Below, in pieces: positions 7,058 through 14,001 of a stretch of 45,013 nucleotides of DNA. The DNA is taken from positions 1 through 45,013 of the forward strand of contig CAZLWA010000023.1 of NCBI GenBank assembly GCA_964563165.1, given 5' to 3'. The stretch is from CAZLWA01 sp964563165. Its GTDB lineage: Bacteria > CLD3 > SB21. The notes below the pieces were generated by a model. It was not told the origin of the DNA. It worked only from the letters and a program-made list of their open reading frames with translations, and made no database searches. Made by a program: the position numbers and the translations under genes. How positions within the stretch are numbered: position 1 is the stretch's first letter; every line of letters starts with the position of its first letter.

Positions 7058-7840
7058 TTATTTTTTTTCAGCAATTAGGGAAACACTTTTTACGCCAAAA
7101 TCTTTCGCAGCGCCTTTTGCGGATTTGGAAATGAAACTGTATGCATCGTTTGTTTTCACATAGAGAACTTCCATACCTGTTTGCTCAATGGCATTTCTGT
7201 AGTCGTCCTGTTGGCTGGCACCACCAATACATGCTGCCCATAATGTTGAATTGCAAACCACATTTTCAGGCAATTGTTTCTCGGTAACAATATCAGCGAT
7301 CACCATTCTTCCTTTGGGTTTCAGCACACGAGCTACCTCTGCAAAAACTTTTTGTTTATCGGCAGAAAGATTGATGACACCGTTGCTGATAACCGCATCA
7401 AAACTTGAATCAGCAAAAGGAAGTTTTTCAATATAACTTTTGTGGAAGGAAACATTATCGACATTATTTTCATTCCTCAATCGTCCTGATTTTTCAAGTT
7501 GCTCGTCCGTCATATCCACGCCCGAAACACGCCCGGTGTTTCCGACTTTAAGTGCGGCAACAAAAACATCCATGCCTGAACCGCTTCCAAGGTCAAGCAC
7601 CTGTTCACCTTCTTTCAGGTTAGCTATATCAAAATAGTATCCTACTCCCGCAAATGATTCGATGGCAGCAGCCGGAATACGGTCGAGGTCGGCTTTTTCA
7701 TATCCTAACTTTTCAGCAAGTCCGCGCCCCATTTCGAAATGGTATTCGCCTTTGGGATTAAGCGCAACATCGCTGTACATGTTTTTTACTTTCTGCTCCA
7801 GTTCGGCAGTGTCAACTTTTTTGGTGATAGTGTTTTCCAT
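7058..7840 (-). CDS. ArsM-like class I SAM-dependent methyltransferase
   Basis: The 260-residue protein has motif I VLDLGSGSGMDVFVAA (about residues 81-96), motif II SGVDMTDEQLEK, and post-motif FDAVISNGVINLSADK, and resembles arsenite methyltransferases (ArsM/AS3MT), including IADIVTEKQLPENV and LWAACIGGA. ArsM uses three or four conserved cysteines; I see only two (in VVCNST and AACIGG), and the C-terminal cysteine usual in ArsM is absent. It may methylate another substrate or work differently. No ars gene is adjacent. Its upstream region contains TAACTTTG, like the Bacteroidota -7 element, and its AT-rich codon use differs from its neighbours, both suggesting transfer. Confidence 0.7.
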   Translation of the reverse strand: MENTITKKVDTAELEQKVKNMYSDVALNPKGEYHFEMGRGLAEKLGYEKADLDRIPAAAIESFAGVGYYFDIANLKEGEQVLDLGSGSGMDVFVAALKVGNTGRVSGVDMTDEQLEKSGRLRNENNVDNVSFHKSYIEKLPFADSSFDAVISNGVINLSADKQKVFAEVARVLKPKGRMVIADIVTEKQLPENVVCNSTLWAACIGGASQQDDYRNAIEQTGMEVLYVKTNDAYSFISKSAKGAAKDFGVKSVSLIAEKK

Positions 7841-7874
7841 TTTTTTGTGCTCCGCACGTTTAATTTGTTATTCG

Positions 7875-7882
7875 CAAAGTTA
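7875..7882 (-). promoter_or_regulatory. Possible Bacteroidota-type -7 element (TAnnTTTG)
   Basis: On the minus strand the sequence reads TAACTTTG about 40 bases before the methyltransferase start. No good -33 TTTG box is present at the usual distance, so this is a weak call. Confidence 0.3.
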
Positions 7883-7910
7883 ATAATATTCTGTCGTCTG
7901 TTGGGATTGC

Positions 7911-8041
7911 CGCCAACGGTCGGGCAAACAACGCAGCACTTTTGCGAGCTATTGACGACTCATTTTATCGCGAGCCAAAGTGTTGAACGACCACAACAAT
8001 CCTTTTCAAAAACGGGAGTGTCGTTGTTTGCCGTGTTATGC
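7911..8041 (+). other. attC-like imperfect palindrome
   Basis: CGCCAAC at 7911-7917 and GTTATGC at 8035-8041 bound arms GGGCAAACAACG (7922-7933) and CGTTGTTTGCC (8022-8032), with inner complementarity between CACTTTTG and CAAAGTG. The layout recalls an integron attC site, but the outer boxes only partly fit RYYYAAC/GTTRRRY and no integrase is present. Confidence 0.35.
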
Positions 8042-8053
8042 GCACTGCCCCAC
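8035..8053 (+). repeat. Left 19-base inverted repeat around the DUF4440 gene
   Basis: GTTATGCGCACTGCCCCAC matches the reverse complement of 8636-8654 with one mismatch. The first 11 bases recur in direct orientation at 8985-8995. Confidence 0.8.
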
Positions 8054-8110
8054 ATTATTTTGCCGCTAAAGCGTTCTGAATACCGCCGAGACTGTGCAGG
8101 GCCCAACGGC

Positions 8111-8596
8111 TCACGACGGTGCTGACGGAGGCTGGTTTTCGCTCCACATGTCGACGGCCAGTTTCCACGACCCATCTGATTCTTTTTTGTAGACAGAGAT
8201 GTCTTTACCTCGTTCGGTAACCGGTTGCCCTTTCGCGTCTTTGACCGTGAGCTCGAACGAATATGAGACGTACGCCAAGTCGCCGCTGCGAGATACAACC
8301 ACGGACTCCAAATGATGGGCAACGGCGAAATTCGGTATCGTCATCAACTCGGCGATGAGCTTGCGAATTGCCTCCTTGCCGGCGACTGGTGGTGCACCAG
8401 GCGGCATCATTTTGGCGTCGCTAGCGAAGAAGGTCAACCATCGGTCGACGTCTCTTGCATTCAGAGCGGCGACCATATCACTGTCCGTCTTACGAATCGA
8501 CGCTTCGTCCGCAGCGATGTCGGGTAACTTGGCGCAACCAGTTGCTACAACGGCTGTCACAAAAAGCCCGTAGGCATAAGTCTGGATTTGTTTCAT
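8111..8596 (-). CDS. DUF4440/SgcJ-like (NTF2-fold) lipoprotein
   Basis: This 161-residue protein has a lipoprotein signal (LFVTAVVATGC, Cys about residue 21) and then an NTF2-like domain of the DUF4440/SgcJ-EcaC type: IRKTDSDMVAALNARDVDRW, FFASDAKMMPPGAPPV, GKEAIRKLIAEL, and the C-terminal DISVYKKESDGSWKLAVDMW. These domains bind small hydrophobic ligands or act as isomerase-like enzymes; the role here is unknown. A GGAGCG ribosome-binding site precedes the ATG. The gene is alone inside a 19-base inverted repeat pair (8035 and 8636) and appears more GC-rich than the methyltransferase gene beside it, as expected for a mobile single-gene cassette. Confidence 0.85.
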   Translation of the reverse strand: MKQIQTYAYGLFVTAVVATGCAKLPDIAADEASIRKTDSDMVAALNARDVDRWLTFFASDAKMMPPGAPPVAGKEAIRKLIAELMTIPNFAVAHHLESVVVSRSGDLAYVSYSFELTVKDAKGQPVTERGKDISVYKKESDGSWKLAVDMWSENQPPSAPS

Positions 8597-8635
8597 CGCG
8601 GCGCTCCTTTTTATGTGTGAATGAAATTATTGATT

Positions 8636-8654
8636 GTGGGGCATTGCGCATAAC
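8636..8654 (-). repeat. Right 19-base inverted repeat around the DUF4440 gene
   Basis: GTGGGGCATTGCGCATAAC is the inverted partner of 8035-8053 (18 of 19 bases). The pair encloses about 620 bases with one gene. Confidence 0.8.
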
Positions 8655-8759
8655 TACCGTGTACCCGCATTGCGTATATATTTTTACAGCAACGAAATGT
8701 GAAATGCGGCTTGAATAAATTGTCTATCAGGAGAATTTCTTCCTTATAAGATATGTTGT

Positions 8760-8996
8760 AAACTGCGATCATTCATGAGAGACACAGTGGAAAGCTAAGA
8801 AGACGAATTTCTCAAGTCAACAAAAAAGTTTTGTGATCATCGGTTGTAGTTGATCATAAACCTCACCCCGGCCCTCTCCTTAAAAAGGAGAGGGCGAAAG
8901 GGGGAGGTTGCCGCGCGTGGGAAACGGGATGGAAGCCCTTCGCGCCGCTCAGGCTAAACTCCGCGAGCGAACTGTCGAGCCGACGTTATGCGCACA
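8760..8996 (+). repeat. Dispersed intergenic repeat, copy D, interrupted
   Basis: The left half (GATCATTCATGAGAGACACA, GTGGAAAGCTAAGAAGACGA, CTCAAGTCAACAAAAAAG) and right-end block (CCGCTCAGGCTAAACTCCGC) match copy C, but a palindromic element (8861-8894 and its flank) lies between them. Confidence 0.65.
8861..8894 (+). repeat. Palindromic repeat CCCTCTCC...GGAGAGGG, orientation 1
   Basis: CCTCACCCCGG followed by CCCTCTCCTTAAAAAGGAGA and GGG. The same element occurs inverted at 13701-13735. It would form a stable hairpin in RNA. Confidence 0.8.
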
Positions 8997-9094
8997 CATT
9001 TACTAATAGCGAGATGTCGGAAAAAACCAAACCTTGATTTTAGTAAAATTGTGCAATAGGTTAAACAAAACTCACTCCTTAAAACATTAATTCC

Positions 9095-10213
9095 ATGACA
9101 ACACTACTCTGGATCGCACAGATCATTGTGATCATAGCCGCTTTGATCGCTGTTACCGCAATAAGGCTGAACAAAAAACTGAAAACTCAAACCAAGATCG
9201 TGTTAATTGCGGCATCCGTTACGATCGGCGCAGGATTGGTCTATTATACTTATCACCTGACTATTCAATCCGGAAGCGGCGTATTTACGGCTGTCTATTC
9301 TCTTACGGAACCTCTGCAAGACCGGATGCTCGTGGTGGATAGCAAGCGATCTGCAGGAAGCCGTACTACGTTTGGCAAGGAACAATACCGGGTTAAAATG
9401 ATCCGCATTTCGAACGGCGAGGTTACAGCCGGAGAATTGATCGGGAAAAAACTCGTTTTTCTCGGCCAGGCAAAAAACGTGCTGTGGTTCAACTGTGACG
9501 AAGACATCGGCCTTCATGCACGGGACGGAGCGACGCTGCAAACGGTAATAAATGAGAAAATGCTGGGTGGAAAGGATGCACGGTTGGCACAGGGAATCAA
9601 CCGGGCGGGTTTTAATAAAGAAACTCAAAGCGTTGTCGTCGAAACTAAAAATGGCTTTCGTTTATCTATCGGCCGGTCATTAGCGGTATCGGAGACGTCC
9701 ACCCTGATCGAAAACCTGAATAACGAAGGCAAATTAAGCCTTGCAGAAAGCGCCGGGCTGAAAAACGGTGACGGCATTTTCCTCGAAGGCGATTTACGGA
9801 AACACTTGGCCCGCATGAAGCCGGTTGTCAGCAAAAAATCCCGATCATCGGCGGAGACCGATATGGAGGTACCCCAATTTGAAGCGATCAACCCGGAAGT
9901 ATCTTTCCTGGACGGTAAGTTTCTTCACGACAGCCGTAACGGTAAGGCTGTTGAATTTGAGAACCCCTCCGGCGTTATCGTTGTTCATCGCAATGTAATA
10001 GATTCGAAAGCGAGGATATTCATTTCCCGAATCGCTCTGGACGGTTCCACCGTATGGCAGATCCCGCTGGAATCCTTATCGGACAATAAGGACGAGATAA
10101 AGTATGCGTGTCTGCATGAGCAGAGCTTAATACTGATTTGCTCCGGTGACGGCTACGACGTCCTCGCATTGAATGGTGCGGATGGAAAACTGCTGTGGAA
10201 GTCCGAGTTATAG
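9095..10213 (+). CDS. Membrane-anchored PQQ-propeller-like protein (PA2928-like)
   Basis: The 372-residue protein begins with two hydrophobic segments (about residues 3-24 and 38-56) and continues as a soluble domain of about 300 residues. The sequence includes strands of propeller type, for example VFLGQAKNVLWFNCDEDIGLHARDG (in part: VLWFNCDEDIG), and near the end LNGADGKLLWKSEL, a PQQ-repeat-like motif, with DGSTVWQIPL before it. The general pattern resembles the PA2928 family, whose function is not known to me. It is monocistronic by position. I see only a weak ribosome-binding site before the ATG. Confidence 0.65.
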   Translation: MTTLLWIAQIIVIIAALIAVTAIRLNKKLKTQTKIVLIAASVTIGAGLVYYTYHLTIQSGSGVFTAVYSLTEPLQDRMLVVDSKRSAGSRTTFGKEQYRVKMIRISNGEVTAGELIGKKLVFLGQAKNVLWFNCDEDIGLHARDGATLQTVINEKMLGGKDARLAQGINRAGFNKETQSVVVETKNGFRLSIGRSLAVSETSTLIENLNNEGKLSLAESAGLKNGDGIFLEGDLRKHLARMKPVVSKKSRSSAETDMEVPQFEAINPEVSFLDGKFLHDSRNGKAVEFENPSGVIVVHRNVIDSKARIFISRIALDGSTVWQIPLESLSDNKDEIKYACLHEQSLILICSGDGYDVLALNGADGKLLWKSEL

Positions 10214-10290
10214 GATCGATTATTCTTAATGATTTCAGATTTTTGGCGCAGATATAAAGTTAGAGTCGAATGTTGTTGATAAGTTCATTC

Positions 10291-10632
10291 TCATTTCTTC
10301 TTACGCGACTTTGCTTTGGGATTGAAATCAAGCGCCATCTGCAGCCATTCGGTCAATGACCTGTCCGTATCCGTGCCCTGGTCATTTACAAATACAAACC
10401 CTTTCATCGGACGTCCGCTGAAAACCATCTCCCGGCAGCCTTTTTTCATCAGTGCGCCTTCATACAGATCGGGATCGATGCGCACCATCAGCTCATCTTT
10501 GACCACACCGACGCACATCTTATCCTTCACCATGAAACAAATCCCGCCAAACATCTTTTTCTCTTTAACGCGGACGCGTTTACCCTGAAATATATTCCGG
10601 ATGCGGTCTGCTAAGACTTCATCGTAAGCCAT
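10291..10632 (-). CDS. TfoX/Sxy N-terminal domain protein
   Basis: This 113-residue protein has the TfoX N-terminal domain pattern: LADRIRNIF, VKEKKMFGGICFMVKDKMC, VGVVKDELMVRIDP, and MKGFVFVNDQG with a lysine-rich tail (KAKSRKKK). Full-length TfoX/Sxy regulates competence in gammaproteobacteria, but short stand-alone N-domain proteins like this one are widespread and of unknown role. The start at 10632 is the only good ATG. No competence gene is adjacent. Confidence 0.85.
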   Translation of the reverse strand: MAYDEVLADRIRNIFQGKRVRVKEKKMFGGICFMVKDKMCVGVVKDELMVRIDPDLYEGALMKKGCREMVFSGRPMKGFVFVNDQGTDTDRSLTEWLQMALDFNPKAKSRKKK

Positions 10633-10743
10633 TGGACCTCGCAGTCATAGCTGAGAAATTTCTTGTTGTGACATACAGCTTAAGGCGTGGCCGCGCCGTT
10701 TTTTCAAATGAATTAGCGTCTCAGCTACTCCCGTTATACTTTG

Positions 10744-11694
10744 CTATTCAAGCGGAATGCGGCTCTTATTTTGAGCGAGCCACTGTTCAAACGTCTGCAG
10801 TGAGGGATTCAAAGACCGGCTAACGTCGAGGTCGCGCGCCGCGCAATAGATCTGCTCGAAGTCGCGCTTGAACTGGAACATATTGCCCATATCTTCGGCA
10901 CCGGGGAATCCGAAGCCGCGATATACGTCGGGCGGCACGTCGTTGTAGCGCACTTCGTGTCCCAGCGCCTTGGTGAGCGCCGCCGCCATCTGCGCGCCCG
11001 TCAGGTGCTGGCCGGCAACTCCGACCGTCTTGCCGACGAACTCACGGCCTTTCTTGAATATTCCGTAAGCGCATTTGCCGATGTCCTCGGAAGCGATGCC
11101 CGGGAGCTTCTTATCTCCCATTGGATAAGTAAGGGCCAGCTTGCCGTCAGCGCCCTTCTTTGGACCCGCGCCGAAATAGATAAGGTTCTCCCAATAGAAG
11201 GAGGTGAGCAGAAATGTGGTCGGGACATCAAGGTCCTTAAACACATGGTCGGCTTCGCTCTTGCCATCAAAGTGCGCGACCTTGTATTTACCCATAAGCG
11301 TCGGCATGCGGTTGTCGCTGAGCGGTATCCACTTGCGCGTATCTTCAAACGTGGACCAAATGGCGTGCTGCACAGCCGCTTCCTTTGCCGCATGGGCCAT
11401 GGCCGTCGCTTCAGCAATTTCTTTCTCCGGCGAAAAGTGCGCCCAGAAGAACGTGACACAGTAAACGCCGTGGGCGCCTTTGAAAGCACGCTTCAGGCTC
11501 TGTGCATCGTCGACATCTCCGGCGACAACCTCGGCACCCAGTTTCGCAAGTTCTTTCGCCTTTTCGGAGTTAACGTCTCTCGTTATGGCGCGCGCAGTAA
11601 ACGCGCCCTGGGGATCGTTTAGAATGGCGCGGACCAATCCGCCTCCTTGTGCACCGGTCGCTCCAACGACAGCAATAATTTTCTTTTCACTCAT
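10744..11694 (-). CDS. NmrA-like NAD(P)-binding family protein
   Basis: The 316-residue protein opens with a Rossmann motif VVGATGAQGGGLVRAIL (GxxGxxG, residues about 9-25), followed by ARAITRD and GAEVVAGDVDDAQSLKRAFKGAHGVYCV, the hallmark of atypical short-chain dehydrogenases of the NmrA/HSCARG group. These often bind NADP without catalysis and act as redox sensors, or act as reductases. An AAGGAGG site lies five bases before the ATG. The catalytic YxxxK is not clearly present (MGKYKVAHFDGK is the nearest match). It stands alone. Confidence 0.88.
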   Translation of the reverse strand: MSEKKIIAVVGATGAQGGGLVRAILNDPQGAFTARAITRDVNSEKAKELAKLGAEVVAGDVDDAQSLKRAFKGAHGVYCVTFFWAHFSPEKEIAEATAMAHAAKEAAVQHAIWSTFEDTRKWIPLSDNRMPTLMGKYKVAHFDGKSEADHVFKDLDVPTTFLLTSFYWENLIYFGAGPKKGADGKLALTYPMGDKKLPGIASEDIGKCAYGIFKKGREFVGKTVGVAGQHLTGAQMAAALTKALGHEVRYNDVPPDVYRGFGFPGAEDMGNMFQFKRDFEQIYCAARDLDVSRSLNPSLQTFEQWLAQNKSRIPLE

Positions 11695-11868
11695 ACGATC
11701 CTCCTTATTGAGTTAAAAATGAAACTTTGTGAATTTTTCGCAATTTGACAAAATGTTCAACTGCAAAAGATAAATGTTGTTTGAGAGAATCGCAAGCGAA
11801 ACCATGACGCGGAATGTCCGCTGGTGCCTGCGGAGATACCGAAATTCTGCTCCGCGAAACCGGCCCGC

Positions 11869-11897
11869 TTGACAAAGTTGCTTACATGTGTTAAATT
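11869..11897 (+). promoter_or_regulatory. Sigma70-like promoter for the small membrane protein gene
   Basis: TTGACA at 11869-11874, a 17-base spacer, and TAAATT at 11892-11897. A strong AAGGAGG ribosome-binding site and the ATG at 11917 follow almost at once, so the leader would be very short. Confidence 0.6.
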
Positions 11898-11916
11898 ATT
11901 CACAAGGAGGTGCTTT

Positions 11917-12105
11917 ATGCATCGACCGGCATCAATGATATCCGTCCTTTTTCTTTCGATCGTCTCGATCGCTCATCTTGCTCGCGTGATCTACGATGTG
12001 GAATTTATTGTCGCAGGAATTTCGATCCCTGTCTGGATGAGCGCGGTGGCCTTTGTATTCTGTGGATTACTTGCTGTCTGGCTCTTTAGGGAAAGAGCCG
12101 CCTGA
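11917..12105 (+). CDS. Small two-helix membrane protein
   Basis: The frame is open further upstream, but AAGGAGG (11905-11911) selects the ATG at 11917, giving 62 residues. The protein has two hydrophobic segments (about residues 6-24 and 34-56) and a basic end (LFRERAA). The motif IAHLARVIYDVEFIVAGISIPVWMS is shared by small uncharacterised membrane proteins that I have seen in other genomes; I write it here only in parts: IAHLARVI and ISIPVWMS. No function can be assigned. Confidence 0.7.
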   Translation: MHRPASMISVLFLSIVSIAHLARVIYDVEFIVAGISIPVWMSAVAFVFCGLLAVWLFRERAA

Positions 12106-12283
12106 ACGGGGCACTAAGGCGATATCGGGAGTAGTATTAATTTTGGAAATGGAGCAACTGTATGACTCCAGCCAAACTGATAGTAATTCTGCAACTATTG
12201 TGAAGAGTGCTTTTCTTTTTCATTGACCGAATCCTTTCCTGATCTTTTTGTATTCGCACCGCATTATTCCGTGCCGGCAATAA

Positions 12284-13078
12284 TCAATCCGTCATTTTGG
12301 ATACTAATTCCTTAAGCAATTTGTAAGCTGCCATGGCCGTCATGTTATTCACATCTCTGGTTGGATTGTATTCCACGATGTCTGCGCCGGCTATGGCAAC
12401 AGGAATAGACTGCAGGATCGTGATCAGCTCTCGTGTGGTCAGCCCGCCGGGTTCATGATGCGATACCCCCGGCGCAAATGCAGGGTCAAGCACATCGATA
12501 TCCAGTGAAATATAAAGAGGGGATCGTAACGCTCCGATGAAATCATAATTGAAATTCTTCATCTCGATGACTTTAACTCCAAATAAATTTACCTGCTCTC
12601 TTTGATGCGTGTTCAGGGTTCGAATACCCACCTGCGTCAACGACCTTAAAATCCCTTTTTCCATAAGCCTTGCAAACGGCGAAGCATGAGAAAACGGATT
12701 GTCGTCAAAACTGTCGTAAAGGTCGGCATGGGCATCGAGATGCAGTACATTCAAGTCCTTGAACCTGGCGGCATAAACTTCAATAACCGGAAAAGAAATA
12801 GAATGGTCGCCTCCCAGGCAGAGGATCTTGTCCGAGGAGGTCAGTTCATGTTGAAGTTTTTCTTTGATCGCTTCATAAACCGTTTTCGGATCGGTTCCTG
12901 AAAATGCCATGTCAACCAGATCCGTGTGGCTTTTGCCGTGGGCGATCTCTGCTCCATTCTCAGAGAATGAATTGGCTGAGCCCTCGGATTCCATCAGCCT
13001 GATCCGGGGCGGTGCCAGAGCCGGCCCTTTTAAAAACGAAGAGTTACCGTCAAACGGAATGCCGATTACTTTTATCAT
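12284..13078 (-). CDS. Ureohydrolase family protein (agmatinase/arginase-like)
   Basis: The 264-residue protein carries all dinuclear manganese motifs of the arginase family: GGDHS (His92), DAHADLYD (Asp115, His117, Asp119) and SLDIDVLDPAFAPG (Asp193, Asp195). The segment HHEPGGLTTREL is closer to agmatinase and related enzymes than to classic arginase, so hydrolysis of agmatine, formimidoylglutamate or a guanidino compound with urea or formamide release is likely; the substrate is not certain. It begins with the typical IGIPFDGNSSFLKGP. No polyamine or histidine catabolic gene is adjacent. Confidence 0.9.
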   Translation of the reverse strand: MIKVIGIPFDGNSSFLKGPALAPPRIRLMESEGSANSFSENGAEIAHGKSHTDLVDMAFSGTDPKTVYEAIKEKLQHELTSSDKILCLGGDHSISFPVIEVYAARFKDLNVLHLDAHADLYDSFDDNPFSHASPFARLMEKGILRSLTQVGIRTLNTHQREQVNLFGVKVIEMKNFNYDFIGALRSPLYISLDIDVLDPAFAPGVSHHEPGGLTTRELITILQSIPVAIAGADIVEYNPTRDVNNMTAMAAYKLLKELVSKMTD

Positions 13079-13167
13079 GGTGATACATCAACCTACAATT
13101 ACTGCAAACGCCCGCACGGTATCTGTGAAAATAAACACAGCCCTTGTTCTTGTTTTGGCAAACTGGA

Positions 13168-13218
13168 AAAGCTAATAAGGTAGACAGCACCACTCAACAA
13201 AAAGTTCTGTCGGATGGA
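13168..13218 (+). repeat. Dispersed intergenic repeat, fragment E
   Basis: GGAAAAGCTAATAAGGTAGA and CTCAACAAAAAGTTCTGTCG, correctly spaced, match the central part of copies B-D. Only the core of about 50 bases is recognisable. Confidence 0.45.
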
Positions 13219-13355
13219 CAAAGTTGAAACCTGCATTGCCGTCGTGAAACGATCAGCTGGCCGCAATTGTTTATTCTTTCCAATCGCGGAAAGCGATTTA
13301 GGATGGTATGGCAGGGGTTTTCAATTCCCGTTTTTAAAATTGCGCGAACAGGGCC

Positions 13356-13658
13356 CTACGAAACATTTGCTGGTTCTGCTGGTTTCCTGCACCATGGGAA
13401 AATGTTTGAAAACGAAAGAGCGAGAGAGGAAATGAAAGAAATGGTGAAAGAACTTATTAGAATCGCCTTCATATTTTCCTTGAGAAAAACTTCTGCGGCT
13501 TTCTGTCCTAACTCATAGCCCTCTTGCGAATTTGTGCCGCTTGATCCTGCTGCGCCGCCGGCTATCGCTGAGGCAACAATGGTAATAATAAAGTAGAGAA
13601 CGATAAAGAGAAAGAAAAACAATACAATGGAAGTTAAAGTGCGTTTAAGGAATATCAT
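13356..13658 (-). CDS. Small membrane protein of unknown function
   Basis: The start at 13658 is chosen because AAAGGAGATAC lies just before the ATG; the open frame further upstream is repeat DNA. The protein of about 100 residues has an N-terminal hydrophobic helix (about residues 9-33), a Gly/Ser-rich link (GGAAGSSGTNSQEG), an amphipathic segment (YELGQKAAEVFLKENM), and a second hydrophobic helix (about 66-88). A competing plus-strand frame overlaps it, but that frame has no start signal. I recognise no family. Confidence 0.6.
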   Translation of the reverse strand: MIFLKRTLTSIVLFFFLFIVLYFIITIVASAIAGGAAGSSGTNSQEGYELGQKAAEVFLKENMKAILISSFTISFISSLALSFSNIFPWCRKPAEPANVS

Positions 13659-13700
13659 GTATCTCCTTTCGTGTCGGGTTAGGTGTTGGTTACTATGTCT

Positions 13701-13735
13701 CCCTCTCCTTGAAAAGGAGAGGGCCGGGGTGAGGT
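13701..13735 (-). repeat. Palindromic repeat CCCTCTCC...GGAGAGGG, orientation 2
   Basis: CCCTCTCCTTGAAAAGGAGA, then GGGCCGGGGTGAGG: the inverted copy of 8861-8894. It lies between the small membrane protein gene and the tRNA-derived repeats. Confidence 0.8.
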
Positions 13736-13741
13736 TCTTGG

Positions 13742-13917
13742 TAGCGCGTACGGGAATCTCCCAAGGGTCCAAAGGACTCCTGCGGAGGATGCCTTCGGCA
13801 GAACCCGTATTACCGTCTTAAGCTAAGAAATTTTATGTGTAGCGCGTACGGGAATCTCCCAAGGGGATGCCTTCGGCAGAACCCGTATTACCGTCTTAAG
13901 CTAAGAAATTTTATGTG
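13742..13917 (-). repeat. Two tandem remnants of the tRNA-Glu 3' half
   Basis: Unit 1 (13742-13839) and unit 2 (13840-13917) each contain TAGCGCGTACGGGAATC and AACCCGTATTACCG, which match the acceptor 3' strand, T arm and variable region of the tRNA at 13918-13989. In both units the T loop is split by a hairpin-rich insert (CCCAAGG...TGCCTTCGGCAG). Unit 2 lacks about 20 bases of that insert. Both end in the same 17-base spacer CTAAGAAATTTTATGTG. Confidence 0.85.
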
Positions 13918-13989
13918 TAGCGCGTACGGGAATCGAACCCGTATTACCGCCTTGAGAGGGCGATGTCCTAACCGTTAGACGAACGCGCC
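13918..13989 (-). tRNA. tRNA-Glu (CTC)
   Basis: The minus strand folds as a 72-base tRNA. Acceptor stem GGCGCGT pairs with ACGCGCT (one G-U pair), D arm GTCT/AGGAC, anticodon stem TCGCC/GGCGG with loop CTCTCAA giving anticodon CTC (reads GAG, glutamate), T arm ACGGG-TTCGAAT-CCCGT, discriminator A. No encoded CCA follows. Confidence 0.93.
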
Positions 13990-14001
13990 GGTTAGAGTGA
14001 A

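Noticed and set aside
7739..8322. Overlapping plus- and minus-strand frames around the attC-like palindrome
   Set aside because: They cross the methyltransferase start, the palindrome and the DUF4440 gene end, with no ribosome-binding site or protein-like composition.
8035..8654. Complete insertion sequence
   Set aside because: The inverted repeats enclose only a DUF4440-type gene and no transposase, so I list a cassette and not an IS.
10957..11622. Plus-strand open frame of 221 codons
   Set aside because: It is the antisense shadow of the NmrA-like gene, whose Rossmann motif and AAGGAGG start are clear.
13214..13518. Plus-strand frames opposite the small membrane protein
   Set aside because: They have no start signal. 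The minus-strand frame has AAAGGAG and two hydrophobic helices.
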